From: a virus
DNA length: 29,113 bases
Direction: 5' to 3' (one strand)
Virus record (IMG/VR): IMGVR_UViG_3300027985_000592
Coordinates: 1 to 29,113 of that record
The notes below the pieces were generated by a model. That model saw nothing but the letters and a program-made list of their open reading frames with translations. It was not told the DNA's origin and searched no databases. Position numbers and translations under genes: made by a program. Shown here piece after piece: positions 1 through 7,846 of the stretch. Positions within the stretch are counted from its first letter, which is position 1, and every line of letters begins with the position of its first letter.

Positions 1-81
1 TCAGGTTTCGCTAAGGTGGTATCAAGTGTGGTAATATTCAGTAACATAATGTGTTGGCAAGGAAAAGTGATGTTCAGATGA
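1..81 (+). CDS. C-terminal end of an unknown gene (partial)
   Basis: The first reading frame is open from the first base to a TGA at 79-81 and encodes about 26 residues ending in KVMFR. The stop overlaps the preferred ATG of the next gene as ATGA (78-81). The same overlap joins gene pairs at 2791, 9397 and 28476 in this window, which is why I treat this frame as the likely tail of an upstream gene. The visible residues include a mildly hydrophobic stretch and suggest no function. A second frame is open only to a TAA at 32-34 and is the alternative. Confidence 0.3.
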   Translation, partial: SGFAKVVSSVVIFSNIMCWQGKVMFR

Positions 82-404
82 GTATAGCCCTAAAAGATGC
101 GGTCTGGTTCATCGTTTACATTGTTTCAATGGTCAGCATCTTTTTGGCTTTTCGTAATGAAGTTAAGAACTTAAAGAATGAAGTTAAAAAAGAAAAATCA
201 ATCATCTGGCAGGAAGGCGGGCGGCTTAACCTTGTCGATCACAAAGCCTGCAGGGAATACCGGGACGCTATTTGGTCATCGATGCGAAAATGTGATAATG
301 TTATGGAAGGCATGAACAGCCGTTTGGATTCAATCAACGAAAAAATAATCCGGGTATTAGTCAAGCTGGAATTAAATGGCAAAGACGATAAAGATAAGCT
401 GTAA
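78..404 (+). CDS. Small membrane-anchored phage protein with coiled-coil tail
   Basis: This gene encodes about 108 residues. One strongly hydrophobic segment lies at roughly residues 9-25 (AVWFIVYIVSMVSIFLAF) and is followed by a charged heptad-like region rich in Lys and Glu. The rest is soluble, with a second helical segment near the end. I chose the ATG at 78 over a GTG at 51 because an AAGGAA sequence lies about 13 bases upstream and because it makes an ATGA overlap with the preceding frame. A single anchor plus a helical domain fits a lysis-module accessory protein or another inner-membrane phage protein, but no family is recognised. The 3' end overlaps the next gene by 29 bp, so it belongs to the same transcription unit. 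Confidence 0.6.
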   Translation: MSIALKDAVWFIVYIVSMVSIFLAFRNEVKNLKNEVKKEKSIIWQEGGRLNLVDHKACREYRDAIWSSMRKCDNVMEGMNSRLDSINEKIIRVLVKLELNGKDDKDKL

Positions 405-651
405 GTGCAGCGACAGCCTGCCGATTGACCAGCTAAAGACGATTGACGAAGAGTCATTCAATAAATTGAAAGCCTCTATTCTAAAGTATGGCTTCAGCAT
501 TGATTATTGCGTCGGGTCGGGCACATCTATAATCGCATCAGAGCAAACCGGACGGCGTTGTTATGCCATGGAAATAGATCCCCACTACTGCGATGTTGCA
601 GTCAAGCGGTGGGAAGATTTTACGGGAGAGAAAGCAACGCTCCAAACATAA
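376..651 (+). pseudogene. Internally deleted ParB-like/DNA methyltransferase gene (91 aa relic)
   Basis: Residues 5-41 (IKISCK, then LPIDQL and ESFNKLKASILKYGFS) resemble the first part of a ParB-like N-terminal domain. From about residue 42 the protein resembles the last part of a beta-class DNA methyltransferase: GSGTS at 47-51 is the SAM-binding motif I, followed by ASEQTGRRCYAMEIDPHYCD and VKRWEDFTG. Phages often carry such a ParB-methyltransferase fusion of several hundred residues just before the small terminase gene. Here everything in between is missing, including the catalytic DPPY-type motif, yet the reading frame is intact across the junction. The product cannot be an active methyltransferase. 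It is either a decaying relic, a shrunken protein with a new role, or less likely an assembly error. It overlaps the preceding gene by 29 bp and lies 21 bp before the small terminase. Confidence 0.75.
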
Positions 652-672
652 CTATCCGTAATTGTGATTTAA

Positions 673-1047
673 ATGATTGATCACTCAAAAAAAAGAAAGA
701 AAAATCTCAGCTTAAAAACTTATGAAAAAGCTATGCGAAAGCATCATGGGTATGTGTCAAGCATAGCTGAAGAGTTAAACGTTTCACATCAGGCTGTTTA
801 TCAGAGAATAAACCACAGCAAACGACTGCAAGATTTACAACAAGAGATTGAGGACAAAATAACCGATAAGGCTGAACAGGTGCTTGCCAAACAGATAAAT
901 CTTGAAAATATGACTGCGGTAATATTCCATCTTAAAACTAAAGGTAAACACCGGGGTTACTCAGAACGAGTAGAGAACGAGCTTTCAACCAAGGATGACA
1001 AACCGTTATCAATAGAGTGGCACATTGTCAAAGAAGCTGAGGATTGA
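673..1047 (+). CDS. terS: Terminase small subunit
   Basis: This 124-residue protein is the likely DNA-recognition subunit of the packaging motor, which selects phage DNA and hands it to the large terminase. Residues about 15-50 (YEKAMRKHHGYVSSIAEELNVSHQAVYQRI) form a helix-turn-helix of the type seen in phage small terminases. The following helical region (about 52-85) and the motif FHLKTKGKHRGY near residue 85-96 match the usual oligomerisation part and tail of this family. It lies directly before the large terminase and overlaps it by 23 bp. No strong ribosome-binding site is visible before the ATG at 673. The assignment rests on the HTH, the size and the position. Confidence 0.82.
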   Translation: MIDHSKKRKKNLSLKTYEKAMRKHHGYVSSIAEELNVSHQAVYQRINHSKRLQDLQQEIEDKITDKAEQVLAKQINLENMTAVIFHLKTKGKHRGYSERVENELSTKDDKPLSIEWHIVKEAED

Positions 1048-2245
1048 TGTCGCGCCTTGGGCCGAGCCGCTTTTAGTCCCATACGCAAGATACCGCGGGG
1101 CATTCGGCGGCAGGGCATCCGGCAAGTCTTGGTTCTTTGCCATGCTGATGATCGCAAGAAGTTACCAGAGACAGCCCACCTTTTCCGTCTGTATCCGCGA
1201 AATCCAAAAAGACCTCAAACACTCCGCTAAACGACTGCTTGAAATCCAAATAGAAAAATTTAAACTTGGTCCCTGGTTTCAGGTTCAGGAATCACAAATC
1301 AAGACCCCCGGCGGCGGTCTGATCATATTTCAGGGGATGCAGTCACATAATGCCGAGTCTGTAAAATCCCTTGAGTCATATGATATCGCATGGATAGAAG
1401 AGGCGCAGACCATTAGCCAGAGATCGCTTGACCTGCTGCGTCCGACCCTTAGAAAAGACGGCAGCGAGATATGGGCGAGCTGGAACCCCAGGTTTGAAGA
1501 CGACCCCATTGACGTTTTCTTAAGACAAGGCGAGCCGCCGGAGTCATCCGTTATTGTCAAAGTCAATTTCGAGGATAACATCTGGCTGCCGGCAGAGTCC
1601 AAAAAAGAAATCGAGTATGACAAGATAAGAGATCCGGATAAATACGCTCATATATGGCTGGGGGATTACCAAAGGCACACTGAAGCCAGAGTTTTCAAGA
1701 ACTGGACCATTGAAGAGTTTGAAACGGACCCCAAGGCCATGTTTCGGTTCGGTGCCGACTGGGGCTTTGCAAATGATCCTACGGCATTGGTCCGCTGTTA
1801 CATAATGGGGCGCAAGATATTCGTGGACTATGAAGCTTATGAAGTGGGCTGCGAGATTATAGACACGCCGGACCTGTTTCGCACAGTGCCGGAATCGGAT
1901 CGCTGGCCGATAGTGGCAGATTCAGCAAGGCCTGAAACCATTTCCCACATGAAGAAAAACGGCTTTCCAAAAATTTATCCGGCTATTAAAGGCAAAAACA
2001 GCGTTAATGACGGGATAGAGTTCTTGAAATCCTATGATATCGTGGTCCATCCCCGCTGCAAACACACGATTGATGAGCTGTATTTATACTCCTACAAGAT
2101 TGATAAAATCACCGAAAAAGTCTTGCCGGTGCTTGAAGACAAAGACAATCACTGTATTGACAGCCTGCGCTATGCTCTTGAAGGTCAGCGACGTTATAGC
2201 CTTTCAAATGACGACTCTCCTATAAATTTCACAACTTATTATTGA
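1025..2245 (+). CDS. terL: Terminase large subunit (packaging ATPase and nuclease)
   Basis: The protein is 406 residues long and powers DNA translocation into the prohead and cuts the concatemer. The N-terminal ATPase shows a Walker A motif GGRASGKS (residues 28-35), a Walker B motif DIAWIEEA (120-127) and a coupling motif in SWNP. The C-terminal RNase H-like nuclease shows three acidic positions: D245 in GADWGF, D299 in VADSARPE and D379 in NHCIDSLRYALE. All motors are intact, so the enzyme should be active. It resembles the PBSX/Terminase_3 group. The start is unclear: the frame opens with TTG at 1025, inside the small terminase gene. The first internal ATG lies after Walker A, so a non-ATG start is required. 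Confidence 0.93.
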   Translation: MSKKLRIDVAPWAEPLLVPYARYRGAFGGRASGKSWFFAMLMIARSYQRQPTFSVCIREIQKDLKHSAKRLLEIQIEKFKLGPWFQVQESQIKTPGGGLIIFQGMQSHNAESVKSLESYDIAWIEEAQTISQRSLDLLRPTLRKDGSEIWASWNPRFEDDPIDVFLRQGEPPESSVIVKVNFEDNIWLPAESKKEIEYDKIRDPDKYAHIWLGDYQRHTEARVFKNWTIEEFETDPKAMFRFGADWGFANDPTALVRCYIMGRKIFVDYEAYEVGCEIIDTPDLFRTVPESDRWPIVADSARPETISHMKKNGFPKIYPAIKGKNSVNDGIEFLKSYDIVVHPRCKHTIDELYLYSYKIDKITEKVLPVLEDKDNHCIDSLRYALEGQRRYSLSNDDSPINFTTYY

Positions 2246-2293
2246 TATTTTAAATACATGCTATTATTATCTTGTATATCAGGAGGTAATATC

Positions 2294-2794
2294 ATGTTAT
2301 TAAGTGATTTGATCCGCACACTAAGCCAAGCCGGTCAAAGAGCTACCGCACCTGTGGCCCGCCAAGCTTCCCAGCAATATAAAGCCCGCTCACCTTGGGG
2401 GCAGAGAGTACAGCAAAGACAAGCCCAGCTTATGCAGGATATGCGCAACCGTCAGCAGCAACGCCGAATTGCGCAAGAGCAGTATCAGAATCAAATGCGC
2501 ACATATAAAACAAATCGGGCTGATTACACCGAAAGACGCCGGGCTTTGGGTAAAAGCGACAGCACTCTTTACGGGGACGGCGCTTTGCAAGGACAAATGA
2601 GAGAAGATTATATTGCTAAAAGACTCGGCGCAAGGCCTACTATGCCGACCGAACCAACCACCAGCACGGCAAACGTTATCCGTGAACGCTACCAAAGGCC
2701 GGAAAGAACACAGACAACCAAAAGTTGGCGGAATACTCGCAGCACTATGCCGACCGGAAATAGACGGTTTCTTCGCGGAGTAAAATTAGAATGA
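2294..2794 (+). CDS. Basic Gln/Arg-rich protein between terminase and portal
   Basis: I do not recognise this 166-residue protein. It is strongly basic and rich in Gln and Arg, with a central helical stretch full of QQR and RRR patterns (about residues 30-80) and a Pro/Thr-rich, probably disordered C-terminal part. An ATG at 2258 would add 12 hydrophobic residues, but the ATG at 2294 is preceded by a perfect AGGAGG at 2281-2286 with 7-base spacing, so I use the latter. The stop overlaps the portal start as ATGA. Position and charge fit a DNA- or head-associated small virion or assembly protein, but that is inference only. Confidence 0.65.
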   Translation: MLLSDLIRTLSQAGQRATAPVARQASQQYKARSPWGQRVQQRQAQLMQDMRNRQQQRRIAQEQYQNQMRTYKTNRADYTERRRALGKSDSTLYGDGALQGQMREDYIAKRLGARPTMPTEPTTSTANVIRERYQRPERTQTTKSWRNTRSTMPTGNRRFLRGVKLE

Positions 2795-4893
2795 AACACA
2801 CCGATGTTTTAAAAGATTTGGAGCAAGCCCAGGACGCCGAAAACGATCTTCGGAAAATGGTCAGAGAGGCAGACCATTTCATTAATAAGCGCGATGGGCA
2901 GTGGGAGCCTGATATTATTAAACGCTTTGACGGTAAGCCGCGTTTTACTTTTGATATGATCAGCTCCATCATCGATGATATTATGGGCGAAATGGAGCAG
3001 ATGTCGTTTGATATCAGAGTCAACCCGGCAGGCGGCGACAGCTCTAAAGACACAGCAAATGCATTTGAAGGCATTATCAGAAACATCGAAAATATATCGG
3101 GCGCAAGATATATCTATAACGCAGCAGCCCGCATTATGACCGGAACCGGCTTTTGCGGCTGGCGTATAATCACAGACTACAAAGACGAGGATTCATTTGA
3201 CCAGGATCTTTTAATACGCTCAATACCAAATGTGCAGGACTCGGTTTGGTTTGATCCTGATGCGTGCCAGCAGGACATGAGTGATGCAAATTTTTGCTTT
3301 GTGCTTCAGTCAATGACTAAAAGAGAATATGAGAAAAAATATCCTAAAGGCTCGGGTGTTTCGGTTGGTACGGATATTAAAAGAACCGTCTACTACCATA
3401 AAAAGCCGGATGAGATTAAAATAGGAGAATATCTTTACAAAAAGAAAAAAGAGCGTGAACTCGTTTTGCTGTCAAATAATATGGTCATGGAATTAAACGA
3501 AGAGTTCATGAAAATATCCGACGAACTTATGCAAAGCGGAATTGAGATAGTCGATACCCGTAAAAGACCCTATTATGTTGTCTATCAGCGCCATTTTGAC
3601 GGTAAAGATTGGCTCACTGATGAGAAAGATTCTCCATTTTGCTATCTGCCCATAGTACCGCTTTATGGCAATTTCAGAATATCGGAAAATAAAGTTATCT
3701 ATTATGGCTGCATTGAAAAATGCATGGACGCTCAGCGAGTCATAAATTACGCCGAGAGCCGCAAGATTGAAGAAGGCGCACTCAGCCCGCGTGGTAAAAC
3801 ATGGATGACCAAAGATCAGGCTAAAAGCCCTGATGTTAGGCGAACTCTCAGAACATTAAATACCAATAGCGCACCGGTACAATTTTACGATCATGTAGAC
3901 AATCAGCCGCCGCCCCAGCACAGAGACGCTCCGGTATCAAATCCGGGGCTGATAGAAACCAGCCAGAGCGCCCAGCAATTTATCCAGAGAACAAGCGGCA
4001 TGTTTGACGAATCACGCGGGACTGCTCCCCCTCAGCGATCCGGTGAAGCGATTGAACTACTCCAAAACAAGTCCGATAATCCCAAGCGAAAATGGTTCAC
4101 GGCTGTCGAAATTGCCCTGGCACATACCTGTAGAATTTTAATCAAGGCGATTCCAAAAGTCTATGACACAACGCAGCAAATGCGGCTGATCAATAAAGAT
4201 GGCACCTCTAAAGAAATCACGATTAATCAGCGTGTGCAGGATATTCAAACAGGACAGATGGTCGATGTCTATGATTTATCTAAGGGCAGCTATGAGGTTG
4301 TCTGCTCTTCCGGTCCCGCGTTTCACAGCAGGCAGCAAGAAGCTAATACCGCCATTTTAGAGCTTGCCAAAATCGATCCTTCTATTTTGCAGTTGGGCGC
4401 TGATATATTTTTAAACAATATCCAGGCACCCGGCGTTGACAAGATTGCGGAGCGAAAGCGGCTTCAAATGGTGAACCAGGGCATTGTACCGCAATCCCAG
4501 CTAACAGACGAAGAGCAGCAAATGATGGCGCAAAAAGCCCAGCAGCCCCAAGAGCCTGATGCTATGATGATTGCTGCCCAGGCTGAAATGGCCAAAGCCC
4601 AGGTACAACAGCAGGAAGTGCAGCTAAAGCTGCAAATGGAGCAACAGAAATTACAGCTCAAACGCATGGAAATGGCGATCAAGGCGCAATCCGACCAGGC
4701 CAAGATAGAACAGGATCGGGCCAAGCAAATGATGGAAAGCTTAAAGTCTATGTCTGATCAGATCAAGACCCAGGCCGAGGTGTTAAAGATAATCCGTGAA
4801 GCAATGGGAGCAGATGCGGTGGTAACTCCTGCGGCTGCGGTAGCTTATCAAAAACAAGCCGAGCAGCTTGCATCAAGTGTCAGCTCTCAATAG
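2791..4893 (+). CDS. Portal protein, P22 gp1-like
   Basis: This 700-residue protein forms the dodecameric ring at the capsid vertex through which DNA enters and leaves. The size is close to the roughly 725 residues of the P22 portal. The sequence shows family hallmarks: a helical N-terminus, the segment KRFDGKPRFTFDMI (about 48-61), a middle part with conserved aromatic and DPDA-type segments, and RTSGMFDESRGTAPPQRSGEAI near 400-420. The last 120 residues are a long Gln/Lys/Met-rich helix, comparable to the P22 portal barrel that reaches into the head. The start is coupled by an ATGA overlap to the gene before. It is followed by the repeat-containing scaffold leader. Confidence 0.9.
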   Translation: MKHTDVLKDLEQAQDAENDLRKMVREADHFINKRDGQWEPDIIKRFDGKPRFTFDMISSIIDDIMGEMEQMSFDIRVNPAGGDSSKDTANAFEGIIRNIENISGARYIYNAAARIMTGTGFCGWRIITDYKDEDSFDQDLLIRSIPNVQDSVWFDPDACQQDMSDANFCFVLQSMTKREYEKKYPKGSGVSVGTDIKRTVYYHKKPDEIKIGEYLYKKKKERELVLLSNNMVMELNEEFMKISDELMQSGIEIVDTRKRPYYVVYQRHFDGKDWLTDEKDSPFCYLPIVPLYGNFRISENKVIYYGCIEKCMDAQRVINYAESRKIEEGALSPRGKTWMTKDQAKSPDVRRTLRTLNTNSAPVQFYDHVDNQPPPQHRDAPVSNPGLIETSQSAQQFIQRTSGMFDESRGTAPPQRSGEAIELLQNKSDNPKRKWFTAVEIALAHTCRILIKAIPKVYDTTQQMRLINKDGTSKEITINQRVQDIQTGQMVDVYDLSKGSYEVVCSSGPAFHSRQQEANTAILELAKIDPSILQLGADIFLNNIQAPGVDKIAERKRLQMVNQGIVPQSQLTDEEQQMMAQKAQQPQEPDAMMIAAQAEMAKAQVQQQEVQLKLQMEQQKLQLKRMEMAIKAQSDQAKIEQDRAKQMMESLKSMSDQIKTQAEVLKIIREAMGADAVVTPAAAVAYQKQAEQLASSVSSQ

Positions 4894-4997
4894 CCTACTG
4901 ACGGCAAAAACTCAGTCTGCCTACTGAGGCAATAAATCAGTCAAGGAGAAAGCATGGACGAAGAAATCCAAGAGCCTACTGAGGCTGAAAATCAGTC
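4893..4997 (+). repeat. Three short hairpin-forming repeats in the scaffold leader
   Basis: A unit of about 24 bp starting GCCTACTGA and ending TCAGTC occurs at 4893-4917, 4919-4942 and 4974-4997. The first copy begins on the last base of the portal stop codon, the second ends just before the scaffold ribosome-binding site, and the third is coding inside the scaffold gene. Each unit holds an ACTGA/TCAGT inverted repeat with a 9-10 base loop. Between units one and two a competing perfect 6-bp stem is possible: CTCAGT at 4911-4916 with ACTGAG at 4923-4928. Confidence 0.7.
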
Positions 4998-5709
4998 TGA
5001 TGAGGTTGAGATCGAAGCAGGAGAGCAGGAACCCGAACAACAACAACCAGACGAAAAGGAGGCACCTGCCGAAGATCCTGAAAAGCTTAAAAAGGCGTTT
5101 GACAAAAAAATCGCAAGAATGACGTTTCAGCGCAAGGAAGAAGAACGCAGGCGCATAGAGGCAGAGGAAAAGCTCAAAAAATTTGAGTCCAAGCCAAAAG
5201 CTAAAAGTGATATTCCGGATGCCTATGACCCGAATTACGAAGCCAAGCTGAATGAATATATCAAAACTGAAGCAGAACGAATCGCAGAGAGCAAATTGCA
5301 GGTCGAACAGCGGCAAGCAGCGTTAAGACAAGAGCAGGAGCAGATTGCAAAATCCATCGAGAAGATGCGGGCGGGCGCGACCAGGTACGGCATTACAGCA
5401 GATGAGCTTGACGAGGCAGACAAGCGGGTTGCCATGTTTATAAGAGATCCGCAGCTAGCAAGATACATTTTAAGCCATGATAAAAGCCCGCTGATTATAA
5501 AGCACCTGGCAAACTCTATCGATGAGCTTGAAAATATTTCGGGTATGAATGCAGTTGATGCCGCAGCCTATATTGCTTCAACTGTTGCGCCAAACGCCGA
5601 AAAGCTTAGGCCGAAAGTCACCAAGACACCTAAACCGTTAGATATACCAAAGGGCCGCGGTGCCGGTGAGAAAAAAGACAGGTTCTTGGAGGGTGTCACC
5701 TTCGAATAA
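4954..5709 (+). CDS. Capsid scaffolding protein
   Basis: The protein has 251 residues and is extremely charged. The first 50 residues are acidic and disordered, residues about 50-75 and 95-135 are Glu/Lys/Arg/Gln-rich and very likely coiled coils, and the C-terminus is basic (KPLDIPKGRG, then KKDRF). Position between portal and coat is exactly that of the P22 scaffold gene 8. A helical, mostly extended protein with a basic C-terminal tail matches scaffolds that bind the inside of the coat lattice and leave before or during packaging. AAGGAG at 4943-4948 gives a strong ribosome-binding site. The mRNA leader and the first 15 codons contain short repeats that can fold, so translation may be controlled. 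Confidence 0.82.
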   Translation: MDEEIQEPTEAENQSDEVEIEAGEQEPEQQQPDEKEAPAEDPEKLKKAFDKKIARMTFQRKEEERRRIEAEEKLKKFESKPKAKSDIPDAYDPNYEAKLNEYIKTEAERIAESKLQVEQRQAALRQEQEQIAKSIEKMRAGATRYGITADELDEADKRVAMFIRDPQLARYILSHDKSPLIIKHLANSIDELENISGMNAVDAAAYIASTVAPNAEKLRPKVTKTPKPLDIPKGRGAGEKKDRFLEGVTFE

Positions 5710-5723
5710 AAACGAGGTGACAA

Positions 5724-7007
5724 ATGGCGAACAATCTTAGCTCAAACATAACAACCAAAGTCATGCGGGCATTTATCCCCGCTTTTGAAAAACAACGAGT
5801 CCTTTCTAAAACCGTTAATACGCAAGTTTTTGCCGGAGAATTTACGCCGCAGTTCGGTGAAACGGTTTATATCAAAAGACCCCACAGATATATCGCATTT
5901 CGAACCGCAGGCGGTGATATCAGCGCCGCCGCTGGTAACGATATTATTTCAGGCCGGGCAGCCGCCACAGTGCAAAACTATATTACTGTGCCGATTGACT
6001 GGACCAATAAAGAAGAAGCCCTTCAATTAGACCAGCTCGAAGAAATCCTGAAACCCGCCGCAGAACAATGTGTGATCGAGCTTGAAACGTCCCTGTGTGA
6101 CTACATGATCACTAACGCCGGGCTTTCTACCGGCACGCCCGGCACCGCGATTGATGCATGGTCTGATGTGGCCGCGCAGATGTCTTTGATGAAATCTATC
6201 GGCGTTCCTATGGGCGAAATCTATTCCGTGATGAACCCTTTTACCATTCAGAATTTGGCATCCGTTCAAACCGGGCTGTCGGCAGATCCTTCAAGGCTTG
6301 TACAGACCGCTTGGGAGCAGGCGCAGATAAGCACGCCTTTTGCGGGCCTGCGGGCGGTAACCTCTAACAGTCTGTCAACTTATACAAACGGTTCTACTGC
6401 GGATCGTACAGGCGCATTAGCCGCCAATCCCGATGTAACCTATGTCACGCACAAAGACACCATGATCCAGACCTTATCTGTCACGGGCTTGACTGCTTCT
6501 GCTACAGTTGCAGCCGGTGAGATCCTTGAATTTACCGGGACCGGAGCGGATGCCAGAAGTTTTGCGCATCAAAGAACGCAAAAGACCGTCTTTAACGGCT
6601 CGGGCGCTCCGGTCAAATGGCGCTGCGTGGTGACGGCCGATGCTACAATGGACGGGTCTGGTGATGGGACTTTATACGTTGCCGGTCCTGCGATTTATGA
6701 GGCAAACGGGCAGTATAACAATATCAGTGCCGCTTTGGTTTCAGGTGATGTTTTCGATATTTTGGGAACTGAGGATGTAGAGTACCAGCCGAATCTTTTT
6801 TATCATAAAGATGCATTCGCTGTCGCTTTCGTTAAACTGCCCAAGCTTTACAGTACAGACACCTTGGCCACAACCAATGATGGGATTTCTATCAGAGTCA
6901 GCAAATACTCTGACGGTGACGCCAATACACAAAAAATCAGATTTGACCTGCTTCCGGCCTTTTCTGTTATGGACCCATTTTTTGCCGGAAAAGGGTATGG
7001 CTATTAA
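5724..7007 (+). CDS. Major capsid protein, P22 coat-like
   Basis: At 427 residues this is nearly the length of the 430-residue P22 coat protein (gp5), and it builds the icosahedral shell. The N-terminus (NLSSNITTKVMRAFIPAFEK, then VLSKTVNTQ and FGETVYIKRP) is the typical start of this family. An HK97-type fold is followed by a beta-rich insertion at about residues 230-345 with Gly/Thr/Ala-rich loops that corresponds to the P22 I-domain. The C-terminus returns to the fold near RFDLLPAF. A GAGGTG ribosome-binding site lies 6 bases before the ATG. The gene directly follows scaffold and should be among the most strongly expressed in the window. Confidence 0.93.
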   Translation: MANNLSSNITTKVMRAFIPAFEKQRVLSKTVNTQVFAGEFTPQFGETVYIKRPHRYIAFRTAGGDISAAAGNDIISGRAAATVQNYITVPIDWTNKEEALQLDQLEEILKPAAEQCVIELETSLCDYMITNAGLSTGTPGTAIDAWSDVAAQMSLMKSIGVPMGEIYSVMNPFTIQNLASVQTGLSADPSRLVQTAWEQAQISTPFAGLRAVTSNSLSTYTNGSTADRTGALAANPDVTYVTHKDTMIQTLSVTGLTASATVAAGEILEFTGTGADARSFAHQRTQKTVFNGSGAPVKWRCVVTADATMDGSGDGTLYVAGPAIYEANGQYNNISAALVSGDVFDILGTEDVEYQPNLFYHKDAFAVAFVKLPKLYSTDTLATTNDGISIRVSKYSDGDANTQKIRFDLLPAFSVMDPFFAGKGYGY

Positions 7008-7036
7008 TTAATGTAAGAGGAGGGGGAAAAATTTCG

Positions 7037-7381
7037 ATGTCGCTCATAACTATGTTTTTCGATTCTGATGATGATCGGCCTTACCGCAAGGCAATTATCG
7101 ACGCAAAAGACAGGGGGTTTTTTGAGTCTTTAGGAGCCAGGCGCACACCGGATGAAGTACCCGTTAATCCCCCCCGGGTGGATCCGGATAAAGGCTGGGG
7201 CAAATTCGGCTCTTATGAGTGGCATCGAAATTCTATCAATGATCTAAAAGGCAATACTGCTGTTTATGAATATGTTTTAGAGCTTACAGGCATCAAGATT
7301 GAAAAGAAAGGCTTTCCAAAGCATGTCAAGAAGAAAGCCTTATACGTAATCAAGGAGTTTATCAATGGCAAAAGCACGTGA
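7037..7381 (+). CDS. Small unknown protein between coat and gp4-like gene
   Basis: I do not recognise this 114-residue protein. It begins MSLITMFFDSDDDRPYRKA and is mixed-charge, with a Pro-rich stretch near residues 37-50 and a Lys-rich C-terminus (KKKALYVIKEFING). The mRNA has a long purine run GAGGAGGGGG at 7017-7026, more distant from the ATG than usual. The next gene starts inside it (17-bp overlap), so the two are translationally coupled. Its position between coat and the head-tail adaptor fits a head-completion or decoration role. P22 has no gene at this point, so this is an addition specific to the relatives of this phage. Confidence 0.65.
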   Translation: MSLITMFFDSDDDRPYRKAIIDAKDRGFFESLGARRTPDEVPVNPPRVDPDKGWGKFGSYEWHRNSINDLKGNTAVYEYVLELTGIKIEKKGFPKHVKKKALYVIKEFINGKST

Positions 7382-7844
7382 AGTCATCGTCGATGCCTTG
7401 GAAGATTTGGTCGTGCAGGCAGATGAAGCGCCGATAGAGCAAAGTGAAGCAAATGCAGCGTTAAGAGCCTTAAATGATATGATGATGGATTGGGATGCTG
7501 TCGGGATTACGCTCGGCTATACCTACCTAGAAGATCTTGCCGATGAACTGACGGTGCCGCTAGGTGCAATCCGGGGAATTAAGGCAAATCTTGCTGTTGA
7601 ACTTGCGCCGAAATATGATGTCCCGCTGTCGCCCAAGCTGATCAAAAAGGCCAAAGAAGGCTATATGACATGCATCGATATAGCTGTTGAGATGGCAGAT
7701 ACCGAATATCCCGGCACGCTTCCAAGGGGCAGTGGCAATACTGCGCCTGATTGGTTTGATAATACGTTCTACACCGATCAACAGGAAACCATTTTAAGCG
7801 AATCGGGCGGATCTATTGCGCTTGAAGATAATACGGAGCCGTAA
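7365..7844 (+). CDS. Head-to-tail adaptor, P22 gp4-like
   Basis: The 159-residue product matches the P22 tail accessory factor gp4 (166 residues), which binds the portal ring after packaging, closes the head and creates the surface for the next tail protein. Family features seen are a helical N-terminus (REVIVDALEDLVVQ), the stretch ALRALNDMMMDWDAVGITLGYT (about residues 28-50) and the middle helix AVELAPKYDVPLSP. Order after coat and before a gp10-like gene supports the call. AAGGAG at 7352-7357 provides the ribosome-binding site. The acidic C-terminal 40 residues are probably flexible. Confidence 0.85.
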   Translation: MAKAREVIVDALEDLVVQADEAPIEQSEANAALRALNDMMMDWDAVGITLGYTYLEDLADELTVPLGAIRGIKANLAVELAPKYDVPLSPKLIKKAKEGYMTCIDIAVEMADTEYPGTLPRGSGNTAPDWFDNTFYTDQQETILSESGGSIALEDNTEP

Positions 7845-7846
7845 TC

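Noticed and set aside
2258-2293. Upstream start for the Gln/Arg-rich protein
   Set aside because: This would place the perfect AGGAGG inside the coding region; the ATG at 2294 has the right spacing to it.
4464-4724. 86-residue minus-strand ORF rich in Cys and Ser
   Set aside because: Antisense of the Gln/Ala-rich portal C-terminus; no ribosome-binding site.
4893-4997. Possible CRISPR-like repeat array
   Set aside because: Only three short units with uneven spacing (2 and 31 bp gaps), one of them coding; no cas genes.
4921-5316. 131-residue minus-strand ORF rich in Phe and Leu
   Set aside because: It is the mirror of the Glu/Lys-rich scaffold coding sequence, where antisense of charged codons reads as hydrophobic residues; it has no support of its own.
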